From assembly GCA_024102975.1 (NCBI GenBank), contig JAGFJD010000172.1, forward strand, positions 1 through 42,059: DNA of 42,059 nucleotides, written 5' to 3'. A model generated the notes under the pieces. That model searched no databases and was not told where the DNA came from. It was given only the letters and a program-made list of their open reading frames with translations. This stretch comes from Phaeodactylibacter sp. (GTDB lineage Bacteria; Bacteroidota; Bacteroidia; Chitinophagales; Saprospiraceae). Positions 8,279-16,612 of this stretch are shown piece by piece. Numbering within the stretch: the first letter of the stretch is position 1; every line of letters starts with the position of its first letter. Position numbers and translations under genes: made by a program.

Positions 8279-8399
8279 GAAATACCCTTATATGCCTGGA
8301 AATGAGGAAATATCCCGCAACCCCGGCCGGCCGTGCTTCCGGGCATTTCAATGTATTTCTGTATATTTCAACATATTTCTACGCATTTCGGGGTATCTC
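8279..8399. repeat. ATTTC tract in exact 10-bp phase, with opposing GAAAT units
   Basis: ATTTC occurs at 8345, 8355, 8365, 8375 and 8385, with ATCTC at 8395: six units spaced exactly 10 bases apart with variable five-base spacers. On the left side the inverse unit GAAAT occurs at 8279, 8299 and 8307, so the tract is roughly an inverted repeat around a GC-rich centre (8315-8342). It lies between the GH57 stop and the start of the GNAT-nitrilase gene. Helically phased A/T-rich blocks can bend DNA or give same-face protein sites; which applies is unknown. Confidence 0.75.
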
Positions 8400-8476
8400 A
8401 TTACTTCCGGCCGAACACCCACTGACATCTTGCAATATGACAGTATAACAACAGAACCATCCAATTATCCTCAGCC

Positions 8477-10000
8477 ATGTCAAAAGACATCAAAAAGATA
8501 GAACTCCGAAACCTCCGGCTTAGCGACTACCGCGAGATCAAAGCCTCCATGATCGAAGCCTACAGCGACATAGAGGAGCCGCAGTGGAAAGAGGAGGAGA
8601 TACGCATTCTGGTTGAAAAGTTTCCGGAAGGGCAGTTCGTCATTCTTGCCGACGGCAAGGTAGTGGGCAGCGCCCTGGCCATTATCGTCGATTATGCGGC
8701 CCTGGATGAAAATCATTCCTATGATGAGATCACCGGCCATTATTCCTTCAATACCCACAACCCGGACGGGGACGTGCTGTACGGCATCGACGTCTTCATC
8801 CACCCGGCATACCGGGGGCTGCGCCTGGGGCGCCGCCTGTACGACGCCCGCAAGGAGCTTTGCGAGCGGCTCAACCTCAAAGGCATCCTGTTTGGGGGGC
8901 GCATCCCCAACTACGGGAAGTATGCCGATCAGCTCACGCCCCGGGAGTACATCCGCAAGGTACGCCACAAAGAAATCTACGACCCGGTTCTTTCCTTCCA
9001 GCTGAGCAACGACTTTCACGCTAAGAAGATACTTAAGGGTTACCTGCCGGAGGACGAAAGCTCCCTGGAATATGCTGTGCTGCTGGAGTGGGACAACATC
9101 TACTACCAGAAGCCCCAGCAACTGGCCCAGGTGACCAAGCAGGTGGTCCGCGTCGGGCTGGTCCAGTGGCAAATGCGGCCCTTTAACGGCCTGGATGCCC
9201 TCTTCGGGCAGGTAGAGTTCTTCGTGGACGCCGTTTCTGCTTACCAGACGGACTTCGTGCTTTTCCCCGAGCTGTTCAATGCCCCCCTGCTTGCGGGCTT
9301 CGAAGACCTGCCCGAGGCAAAGGCCATCCGCGGCCTGGCCGAGTTCACCGAACCGGTCCGCGACAAGCTCCGCGAGTTCGCTATCGCCTATAATGTCAAC
9401 ATCATCGGCGGCAGCATGCCCTTTATCCGCGACGGGAAACTGGTCAATATCGGGTTCCTGTGCCGGCGGGACGGCACTACCGACTCCTACGAAAAACTGC
9501 ACGTCACCCCCAACGAGGCCGGTTACTGGGGCATGGTGGGCGGCAACCGCCTCGCCGCCTTCGATACCGACTGCGGGAAAGTCGGCATACTGGTTGGCTT
9601 TGACATCGAATTTCCGGAACTCTCCCGCCTCCTGGCGGATGAAGAGGTGCAAATCCTGTTTGTGCCCTTCAATACCAACACCCAGAACGAATTCATCCGC
9701 GTTCAGCAGTGCGCCCGCGCCCGCGCTATCGAGAATGAATGTTATGTAGCCATCGCCGGCAGCGTAGGCAACCTGCCTAAAGTTAGCAATATGGACATTC
9801 AGATGGCGCAGTCGGCTGTCTTCACCCCTGCCGATTTCGCCTTTCCCGGCAACGGTGTCCTGGCTGAAGCCCCGCCTAACACGGAAACCACTCTGGTGGC
9901 CGAGCTCGACCTCGGCCTGCTCAAACACCTGCACACCTACGGCAGCTTCCGCAACCTGAAAGGCCGGCGGACGGACCTGTTTGAGTTGCGGAAGCGGTAG
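8477..10000 (+). CDS. GNAT acetyltransferase-nitrilase superfamily fusion, catalytic Cys absent
   Basis: 507 residues. Residues 1-215 are a GNAT acyltransferase domain; the CoA-loop region reads HPAYRGLRLGRRLYDARKEL. Residues 225-500 are a carbon-nitrogen hydrolase domain with the general-base glutamate (VLFPELF) and the catalytic lysine (YEKLHVTPNE). The third catalytic residue should be a cysteine in the LxCYD-x-EFPE motif, but here the codons at 9590-9601 give L-V-G-F before DIEFPE: residue 374 is glycine (GGC). Family members I recall have cysteine there. As written, the amidase half should be inactive while the acetyltransferase may work. A single T-to-G change would explain it, so a sequencing error is possible. 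No signal peptide, so cytoplasmic. Substrate unknown. Confidence 0.85.
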   Translation: MSKDIKKIELRNLRLSDYREIKASMIEAYSDIEEPQWKEEEIRILVEKFPEGQFVILADGKVVGSALAIIVDYAALDENHSYDEITGHYSFNTHNPDGDVLYGIDVFIHPAYRGLRLGRRLYDARKELCERLNLKGILFGGRIPNYGKYADQLTPREYIRKVRHKEIYDPVLSFQLSNDFHAKKILKGYLPEDESSLEYAVLLEWDNIYYQKPQQLAQVTKQVVRVGLVQWQMRPFNGLDALFGQVEFFVDAVSAYQTDFVLFPELFNAPLLAGFEDLPEAKAIRGLAEFTEPVRDKLREFAIAYNVNIIGGSMPFIRDGKLVNIGFLCRRDGTTDSYEKLHVTPNEAGYWGMVGGNRLAAFDTDCGKVGILVGFDIEFPELSRLLADEEVQILFVPFNTNTQNEFIRVQQCARARAIENECYVAIAGSVGNLPKVSNMDIQMAQSAVFTPADFAFPGNGVLAEAPPNTETTLVAELDLGLLKHLHTYGSFRNLKGRRTDLFELRKR

Positions 10001-10430
10001 GGCAGGGGGATTTGCGATATTTAATGTGTGAAGTTCGTTCGACTCTACGAGCATCCGGCTGAACTTATGCCAGGGTCCGGGTAAAATTTTTGTTGTATCC
10101 CGGAAGGCTGCTGCCGCTGTACAGCCTGAGGGAGAAAAATCGCAGATCAAACTTCAAAAGTCAGCAATGCTTTAGCATGGCTTGGATTTCGGGCCTGCGT
10201 CGGGAGTTCATTTCCATCCATATCGGGCCGAGGCCGCGCCAATATCAAACCCCGGCGCCCCGTCATCCCTGGCCTGTTCGTTTTCGGACACTTCTTGTTC
10301 GCCAGCGGACGAAGTTTGCCTGATTCAGTGTTCAAATATTTTGTTTATCAGTGTTTTATGGCTTGGCATAGAGGTTGTTCTGTGCCATTGTGCTGGATTC
10401 TTTGCCACTAATAACCAACCATTACCATCC
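10001..10430. other. Gene-free stretch before the permease
   Basis: I see no convincing gene in these 430 bases. The frame of the downstream permease stays open here, but its codons do not encode anything resembling the family and the conserved MWKNYLKTALR start is at 10431. A promoter-like AAATATTTTG occurs at about 10335-10344, close to but not matching TAnnTTTG. No clear repeat is shared with other parts of the window. Confidence 0.5.
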
Positions 10431-12806
10431 ATGTGGAAAAATTATCTCAAAACGGCGTTGCGCGACATCTCCCGCAACAAACTTTACTCCACTATCAACA
10501 TCCTGGGCCTGGCGATCGGGCTGGCGGTGTGCTTTCTCATCTTCGTATGGGTGCGGGACGAGCTGCGCTATGACCGTTTCCACGCCAATGCAGATCGCAT
10601 CTACCGGGTGTTGTGGGAGGCGCGGTACGGGGAGAATGAGTGGAAGATTCCGCTGGGCCCCGTGCCGGTTGCCGGGGCTTTGGAGCGGGAGTTTCCGGAG
10701 GTGGAGAAAACAGCGCAGTTGTACAAAGGAGGTTTCACGGTGAAGCAGGGAAGGGAGTTTGTGCGCGAGCCGAACGTCCTGTTTGTCGATAAAGGGTTCT
10801 TTGACGTTTTCAGCCTCGAATTCGTCGACGGAAGCCCGGAAGGGGCACTGGAGCAGCCCGATGCCATTTTGGTAACGGAAGAAGCGGCCGCCCGCTATTT
10901 TGGAGAACGGAGCCCGGTAGGGCACCACCTCGAAGGCAATGACGGGGCGCTTTATCAGGTCAGCGGCGTAGTGAAAGCCTTCCCCCGCCAATCTCATCTG
11001 CAGTTCGACTTTCTGGCGCCGCTGAAAAGCCTGCCGCACATCGAACAGCGGGCCGGGCAGTGGGGCTCGGCGGCGGTGTACAACTATTTCCTGCTGCGGC
11101 GGGATGCCAATCCGGAGGCAATTCAAAAAAAATGGCAGGCCTACATCGAGGAAAACGTGGCGGGCGAAACATTCCGGCAAGGCAACAACTTCACCCGCTT
11201 CCCTTTCCAGGCGCTGACGGACATTCACCTGCGCTCCCATCTCGAATATGAGCTTTCGCCGAACGGCAACATCAGTTACGTGTACATTTTTTCGGTTGTG
11301 GCGGTGTTCATCCTGCTGCTGGCCTGCATCAACTTCATCAACCTGGCTACAGCGCGCTCGCTGGAGCGGAGCCGGGAGGTGGGGGTGCGCAAGGTACTGG
11401 GATCCGGGCGAGGGCAATTGTTCTGGCAGTTCTTCGGCGAGGCTTTTTTGTATGTAGCGCTGGCCGTCGGGCTGAGTCTGGTGCTGGTGTGGGCGGCCTT
11501 GCCATGGTTTAACCAACTGACGGGCAAGGAATTGATGCTGAATTTTCTGCAATCGCCGTTTTTGTGGCTCCTGCTGGCCGGCCTGATGGTGCTGGCTGCT
11601 CTTCTGTCGGGCGCTCTGCCGGCCCTGTTGATGGCCTCCTTCCAGCCGGTGAAGGCACTAAAAGGGCAGTTGGTGGAATCCGTCGGGCGGGGCTGGCTGC
11701 GCAAAGGGCTGGTGGTGTCCCAGTTTTGCATTTCCACTGTGCTGATCGTCGGTGCGCTGGCGGTGAGCAACCAGCTGAGCTTTTTGCAAAGCCGCCGGCT
11801 GGGTTTCGACAAGGAGCAGGTGATCGTCCTGAACCGCGCCCAGGCGCTAGGCAAGCAGTACGGCGCCTTTTTCGGACAGCTTCAGGGCCTGCCGGGGGTT
11901 GAGTCGGCCAGCGCCGCTCAGTTCCTGCCGGGCAAGGAGTTCGACAGCACGGTCTTCGAGCCCGAGCAGCCGTCGAACTACAAGGAGACCTCCTTGTCTT
12001 ATGCTTTTATTGACCCGCACTTTGTGGAAACCCTGCAACTGGAACTGGCCGCCGGCCGCAATTTTACTGCTGAAATGGCGACTGACAGCACGGCTGCCCT
12101 GATTAACGAAGCGGCGGCCCGGAAGCTGGGATGGGACGAGCCTTTGGGCAAGAAAATTTCCATGGGCAGGCAGCGTCCCTTTCAGGTGGTGGGGGTGGTC
12201 AAGGATTTTCACTTCCGCTCCCTGCACCACGAGATCGAACCCATCGTCCTGATGATGACGCCCTGGAACCTGCCCTATATCGCCGTGCGGCTGCAGCCCG
12301 GCGACGTGGAGGCGCACCTGCAGTCCATCCGGGCCGCCTGGCGGGAATTTGCGCCGGATACGCCCTTCGATTATTCCTTCCTCAGCGAGGACTATGCTCA
12401 GCTGTACGACAGCGAGCGCCGCATGGGGCAGGTCTTTGCCGTCTTCTCCGCATTGGCTGTTTTCATCGCCTGCCTGGGCCTGTTCGGCCTGGCCGCCTTC
12501 ATGGCGGTGCGGCGCACCAGAGAGATCGGCATCCGCAAGGTGCTGGGCGCGTCGGTGTTGGGCATAGTGGGGCTGCTGTCCCGCGATTTCCTGCGGCTGG
12601 TCCTTGTGGCGTTGCTGGTCGCCGTGCCCATTGCCTGGTACGGCATGAATAAATGGCTGCAGGGCTTCGCCTACCGGGCGGAGCTGGAGTGGTGGGTGTT
12701 TGCCCTGGCGGGAGGGATTGCCGTCGCCATGGCTTTCCTGACAGTGGCGTATCAGAGTTTTAAGGCAGCAATGGGGAATCCGGTGGAGGCGCTGAAGGTA
12801 GAGTGA
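10431..12806 (+). CDS. FtsX/MacB-type ABC transporter permease
   Basis: 791 residues with the eight-helix double FtsX layout of Bacteroidota permeases: a first membrane helix after MWKNYLKTALRDISRNKLYS, a periplasmic MacB-PCD domain (about 60-270), a three-helix FtsX domain (about 280-420), a helix at the repeat boundary (GLVVSQFCISTVLIVGALAV), a second periplasmic domain (450-640) and a second FtsX domain ending in ALAGGIAVAMAFLTVAYQ and NPVEALKVE. The motifs SREVGVRKVLGS and TREIGIRKVLGA are the cytoplasmic coupling sites for an ATPase. No ATPase gene is adjacent, so it must use a partner encoded elsewhere. The family exports peptides, lipoproteins or toxins; the substrate here is unknown. 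Confidence 0.88.
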   Translation: MWKNYLKTALRDISRNKLYSTINILGLAIGLAVCFLIFVWVRDELRYDRFHANADRIYRVLWEARYGENEWKIPLGPVPVAGALEREFPEVEKTAQLYKGGFTVKQGREFVREPNVLFVDKGFFDVFSLEFVDGSPEGALEQPDAILVTEEAAARYFGERSPVGHHLEGNDGALYQVSGVVKAFPRQSHLQFDFLAPLKSLPHIEQRAGQWGSAAVYNYFLLRRDANPEAIQKKWQAYIEENVAGETFRQGNNFTRFPFQALTDIHLRSHLEYELSPNGNISYVYIFSVVAVFILLLACINFINLATARSLERSREVGVRKVLGSGRGQLFWQFFGEAFLYVALAVGLSLVLVWAALPWFNQLTGKELMLNFLQSPFLWLLLAGLMVLAALLSGALPALLMASFQPVKALKGQLVESVGRGWLRKGLVVSQFCISTVLIVGALAVSNQLSFLQSRRLGFDKEQVIVLNRAQALGKQYGAFFGQLQGLPGVESASAAQFLPGKEFDSTVFEPEQPSNYKETSLSYAFIDPHFVETLQLELAAGRNFTAEMATDSTAALINEAAARKLGWDEPLGKKISMGRQRPFQVVGVVKDFHFRSLHHEIEPIVLMMTPWNLPYIAVRLQPGDVEAHLQSIRAAWREFAPDTPFDYSFLSEDYAQLYDSERRMGQVFAVFSALAVFIACLGLFGLAAFMAVRRTREIGIRKVLGASVLGIVGLLSRDFLRLVLVALLVAVPIAWYGMNKWLQGFAYRAELEWWVFALAGGIAVAMAFLTVAYQSFKAAMGNPVEALKVE

Positions 12807-12815
12807 ACTCGTGCC

Positions 12816-12832
12816 GCGATCATCCTGATCGC
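12816..12832. terminator. Short hairpin after the permease gene
   Basis: GCGATCA, a three-base loop and TGATCGC form a perfect 7-bp stem ten bases after the permease stop codon. There is no T tract, so termination by this hairpin alone is uncertain. Confidence 0.4.
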
Positions 12833-12932
12833 AGGGCCATACTTTCTACTTTCCTGATATGGCCAGGAACCCCTTTAGGGGATTAAGGGGCGGGGAGGGC
12901 AAATGCACAAAACCTATTGCCGTTAAGTATAA

Positions 12933-13571
12933 TTGTCGGGCTTCCGGCGATTCCGGAAAGGCATTCGCCTCACGACCAACCCCTCCCTGACGAGCCTGGA
13001 TGGTTTGGGCAATCTGGCTTCCGTCGGCGGTGGCCTGACGATCCTCTCCAATGACAACCTGGCGAGCCTGAGCGCCCTGGGCAATCTGTCCGCTATCGGC
13101 GGAAGCTTAACCTTATCCGGAGATATCCTGACGAGCCTTAGCGGCCTGGATAATATCGGCCCGGCTACGATCACCTGCATTTTTATGGAAAACTCTCCCA
13201 ACCTTTCCATGTGCGATGTGTCGAGCATCTGCAATTACCTGTCCGTTCCCGGAAACCCTGCCGTCATCGGCAACAATGCGAGTGGTTGCAATACGCGGGA
13301 CGAGATCCTGGAGGCCTGCCAGGCGTCGACCGGCACGGCTTCCCAAACCGCGATAGCCGTTCAGGTTTATCCCAACCCAACCAGGGGCAGGGTGGAGGCC
13401 GCCGGCCTGAAAGAAGGAAAGGCAGAAGTGTTGAACAACCTCGGGCAGAAAGTAATGGGAATGGCGCTTTCCGAAGCGGGCATTGACCTTTCGGAGCTGC
13501 CGGCGGGCATTTATTTCATAAAGATCCGTTCGGGCAATCGCTGGGGCACCGGGCGGGTCGTGAAGGAGTGA
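12933..13571 (+). pseudogene. 5'-truncated leucine-rich protein with T9SS sorting domain
   Basis: The frame holds three repeats of the pattern LTSLxGLGNLxxVGGxLTI, typical of Bacteroidota leucine-rich/receptor-L-like surface proteins. A cysteine-bearing cap (SMCDVSSICNYL ... SGCNTRDEIL) follows, then a type A T9SS C-terminal domain (VQVYPNPTRGRVE ... LPAGIYFIKI ... RVVKE). There is no signal peptide; the first ten residues (SGFRRFRKGI) do not fit the repeat, and the only start is TTG. A T9SS cargo without a Sec signal cannot reach the outer membrane, so I read this as the 3' remnant of a larger gene whose front was lost near 12960. No second fragment is present in the window. Confidence 0.7.
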
Positions 13572-13731
13572 AGCCAGGGAGCGCCGAAGGGACGGGGCAT
13601 TTATCAACGCCATCCTGGGAGCTTTTTTGGAGTTATGGTTTGTTGTGCGCCCGGAATTTCTTTTGGCGGACATGGTTGCCCGCCGGCTGCTGCTGTCGGC
13701 ACTGCATAACGGGGCCGTTGTTTTCCCGCCG

Positions 13732-13772
13732 GGAACAAAATGATGCTGACGTTTAGCGTCAGCATTGGTTCC
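13732..13772. repeat. Hairpin repeat in the gap between the T9SS relic and MFS genes
   Basis: Stem ATGCTGACG (13743-13751), loop TTTAG and CGTCAGCAT (13757-13765), with outer arms GGAAC (13732) and GTTCC (13768). It is one of two compact palindromes in the 330-base gap 13572-13901; the rest of the gap shows no gene. It could serve as a terminator for the T9SS relic or be a dispersed palindrome. Confidence 0.5.
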
Positions 13773-13879
13773 TCTCGACAAGCTCGGGGCCAGGTTCGCT
13801 GGCAATCAACGGCTTAGCGGCTGCGGATGGATAATAACCAATTTCCCCCCGGGCGAGTCGGCGGGAACTAACGACTGCC

Positions 13880-13896
13880 CCGGAACTTCGTTCCGG
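13880..13896. terminator. CCGGAAC/GTTCCGG hairpin after the MFS gene
   Basis: A perfect 7-bp stem with a three-base loop lies six bases beyond the MFS stop codon (minus-strand gene), which fits a terminator. The 22-base block 13874-13895 recurs with two differences at 23778-23799, so it is also a dispersed repeat. Confidence 0.5.
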
Positions 13897-13901
13897 CTAC
13901 G

Positions 13902-15125
13902 CTACGCATCCACCAGTTTCAGCCGCCAGGCCAACGCTACCGCCACCAGGCTCATGAAGATGGCGATGTAACCGACATAGGGGTAGTTGCCCAGCGACCC
14001 GTCTCCGTTTTCGGTGATGATCAGGCCGGCGAGGAAGGAAGACAGGGCCAGGGCCATTTCCTGTACTGAAGACCGTACGCTCATGAAGCTTCCCCGGCTT
14101 TCGGGCCGCACTACGGAGGTGACCATCGTCATGGCCGGCACGTTGCGGCCGCTGGCCACCACAAAGAAGCTGGAAGTAGCGCAAAGGGCCAGGGCCATGG
14201 GGACGGCAGGCAGGTTGGTGATGGCAAAGATCGAGGCCAGGGCGAACAGGCTGGAGATGGTAAACACTTTGGCATGCCCGTGCCGGTCGGCCAGCCGCCC
14301 GAAGAAGGGCAGCAGGAAAACGGTCAGCATGCCTCCGATGAAGTAAATATAGGTGACCTGATAATCGGAAAAGCCGATGTTCAGCTGCATATAAGGGGCG
14401 ATGAAAGGGATGATGGTGAAGTGCCCGAGCATGAGTATGACCGTAAAGAAAAGGGCCCGCCGCTGGTTGGCGTCGCCGAAAATAGCGGCCATTACCCGGA
14501 AAGGATGGCGCTGTACCTGCCCGCTTTCGAGGTGCTTGCGCAGGGCCGGCATGAAAAAAAAGATGCAAAAGGTGAGCCCCGCCGCGATGGCCCCGACGGC
14601 CAGGAAGGGCGCCCGCCAGGAAAATTCCGCCGCCAGGAAAATGCCCGCCGGCACCCCAATGACCGAAGCCACCGAGAAAGCCGTCATGACCATGCCCATG
14701 GCGCTGGCCCGCCGCCTGAGCGGGACCGTGTCCCCGATGATCGACAGCACCAGCGCTCCCAGGATGCCCCCGAAGGCCCCGGTGATGCTCCGGGCCGCCA
14801 GAAATACCGGATAACTGGGGGCAATGGCGCAGGCCAGCGTACCGACAGTAAAGCCGATGTACGTATACAACAGGGCCTGCTTGCGGTCGAACCGGTCGAT
14901 GAACATGGCGCTGAACAACCCCATCACAAAAGCGCTGCCGGCATAGGCCGAAACGATCAGGCTGAACTGCCGGGGGGAGATGTCAAATATCCGCATGAAC
15001 TGCGAACCCAGCGGCATGATGATCATAAAGTCGAGGATATGGGTGAACTGCACGACCGCCAGGATAAACAGCAAGGCCTTCTCTTTGATTGCCGGCGGCT
15101 CCGGCGGAGTACTGGTTTTGACCAT
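13902..15125 (-). CDS. MFS transporter (DHA1-like)
   Basis: 407 residues with about twelve hydrophobic helices. The first helix region reads FTHILDFMIIMPLG and the loop between helices 2 and 3 carries FIDRFDRKQALLY, a variant of the major facilitator motif A (G-x-x-x-D-R-x-G-R-R/K). The helix 5 region SVASVIGVPAGIFLA matches motif C of drug:H+ antiporters. A central cytoplasmic loop (about 195-210, LRKHLESGQVQRH) separates the two halves, and a second motif-A-like loop, FGRLADRHGHAK, follows. It is an inner-membrane exporter of the DHA1 type, probably proton driven; the substrate cannot be told. It is transcribed away from the HD gene's end, so the two minus-strand genes may be co-transcribed (82-base gap). 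Confidence 0.85.
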   Translation of the reverse strand: MVKTSTPPEPPAIKEKALLFILAVVQFTHILDFMIIMPLGSQFMRIFDISPRQFSLIVSAYAGSAFVMGLFSAMFIDRFDRKQALLYTYIGFTVGTLACAIAPSYPVFLAARSITGAFGGILGALVLSIIGDTVPLRRRASAMGMVMTAFSVASVIGVPAGIFLAAEFSWRAPFLAVGAIAAGLTFCIFFFMPALRKHLESGQVQRHPFRVMAAIFGDANQRRALFFTVILMLGHFTIIPFIAPYMQLNIGFSDYQVTYIYFIGGMLTVFLLPFFGRLADRHGHAKVFTISSLFALASIFAITNLPAVPMALALCATSSFFVVASGRNVPAMTMVTSVVRPESRGSFMSVRSSVQEMALALSSFLAGLIITENGDGSLGNYPYVGYIAIFMSLVAVALAWRLKLVDA

Positions 15126-15207
15126 GGGGGCATCGTTTTGTTAAATGTTCCAGAGGTAAACCATAGTAATGCGTCTTGCCGGCTAATAGTTTCCCGGAAA
15201 CTGCTTT

Positions 15208-16425
15208 TTATCCGATCTTCGGATAACAAAGGAAGTACTTGGTCACGGCGCGCGACTGCAGGTCGTAATCGGTGCTCTGTGACATGGGCAACACCTGGCC
15301 GTTCTTGTGCAGGATGCTGATCTCGTCCTTCGACTTGGTATAGGCGCTGTTGGATTCCTTACCCCGGATGACCAGGTAATCAAGGGCTTCGGCTTCCAGC
15401 CCGCTCCATGCCAGAATGTTGCGGCGTACGTCCTGCAGGTAGGCTTTGTCGAAAGGCTTGTTCCGGAACTCCAGGCGGAACAGGCGCCGGTTGATGATGC
15501 TGGAAGACAGGAAGGCCAGCAGTTTATCTTCCGCCACCATCCAGCTTTTTAGCCCGGACACGATGTCAAAGTCGTCCAGCTGCGCGAACTGGCCGAGCAG
15601 CTCGTCCCGGTTCCGGGTAAAATCCTCCCGGGTCGGTTCATGCTCCAGGAAGAAAGCCAGGGGCGGTGAGGCCGGCGGCCGGCGGCCCTGTTTGGCCAGG
15701 GCCCGGGCGCGCAGAAGGGCTGCGATGAGCATCTGTTCGGCGGAGAGCACCGTTTTGTGCAGGTACACCTGCCAGTACATCAGCCGGCGGGCGATGAGGA
15801 ATTTTTCGATGGAATAAATGCCTTTCTCCTCGACGACCAGCTCTCCGTCGCGCACCGAAAGCATCTTGATGATCCGGTCATAACCGATGACGCCTTCGTG
15901 TACCCCGGTGAAAAAGCTGTCGCGGTTGAGGTAGTCCATGCGGTCCATGTCGAGCTGCCCGGAAATGAGCTGGTGCAGGAACTGCTTGGGGTATCGCCCC
16001 TGAAAGATGTCGATGGCCAGCGACAGCTGCCCGTCGAAGGCCTCGTTGAGGCGTTCCATGAACAACAGGGACAATTCTTCGTGGGTGACGCCTTTGAACA
16101 GCGCATGCTCCAGCGTGTGGGAAAAGGGGCCATGGCCAATGTCGTGGAGCAGGATGGCGATACAGGCACCTTCGGCCTCGGCCTCGCTGATCTCCACGCC
16201 TTTAGAACGCAGTACTTCGATGGACTCCTGCATCAGGTGCAGCGCGCCGATGGCATGGTGGAAGCGGGTGTGCAAAGCGCCCGGGTATACCAGGTGGGTC
16301 AGGCTGGTTTGCTTGATGCGCCGCAACCGCTGGAAGTACGGGTGCTCGATCAGCGCAAAGAGGATGCCGTCGGGCAGCCCGATAAACCCGTATACCGGGT
16401 CGTTGACTATTTTTTTGTTCTTCAT
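15208..16425 (-). CDS. HD-domain phosphohydrolase (dGTPase/SAMHD1-like)
   Basis: 405 residues. The metal-binding HD residues are visible: H56 in HTRFHHAIG, H94-D95 in ILLHDIGHGPFSHTLE, and an aspartate in LDMDRMDYLNRD (about 159-169). The LRRIKQ-x5-VYPGA-x-HTRF block before the HD motif is characteristic of the YdhJ/SAMHD1-like branch, distinct from YfbR or RelA. Such proteins hydrolyse deoxynucleoside triphosphates or other nucleotides, but the substrate of the Bacteroidota group is not established to my knowledge. Cytoplasmic, no extra domains. It is divergent from porX, with a 187-base shared upstream region in which I see no clear promoter match. Confidence 0.85.
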   Translation of the reverse strand: MKNKKIVNDPVYGFIGLPDGILFALIEHPYFQRLRRIKQTSLTHLVYPGALHTRFHHAIGALHLMQESIEVLRSKGVEISEAEAEGACIAILLHDIGHGPFSHTLEHALFKGVTHEELSLLFMERLNEAFDGQLSLAIDIFQGRYPKQFLHQLISGQLDMDRMDYLNRDSFFTGVHEGVIGYDRIIKMLSVRDGELVVEEKGIYSIEKFLIARRLMYWQVYLHKTVLSAEQMLIAALLRARALAKQGRRPPASPPLAFFLEHEPTREDFTRNRDELLGQFAQLDDFDIVSGLKSWMVAEDKLLAFLSSSIINRRLFRLEFRNKPFDKAYLQDVRRNILAWSGLEAEALDYLVIRGKESNSAYTKSKDEISILHKNGQVLPMSQSTDYDLQSRAVTKYFLCYPKIG

Positions 16426-16612
16426 GGCAAGTGGTTTCTTCCCCCAGGGAGAACTGACGGGAGGGCTTGTGGGTTTAATCTTATGGCCGTTATCCGGTTG
16501 GAATTTTTTTAATGCCCCTTAATTTCATATTTTACCCAATTGCGGCCACAAGGCAATAATTAGGCTGAAAAGTTGATTTAAGAATAATTACCACGGACAA
16601 CAAAAAGACTTA

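Noticed and set aside
8480-10150. A 556-codon minus-strand frame opposite the GNAT-nitrilase gene
   Set aside because: Antisense shadow caused by high GC at third codon positions; no motif.
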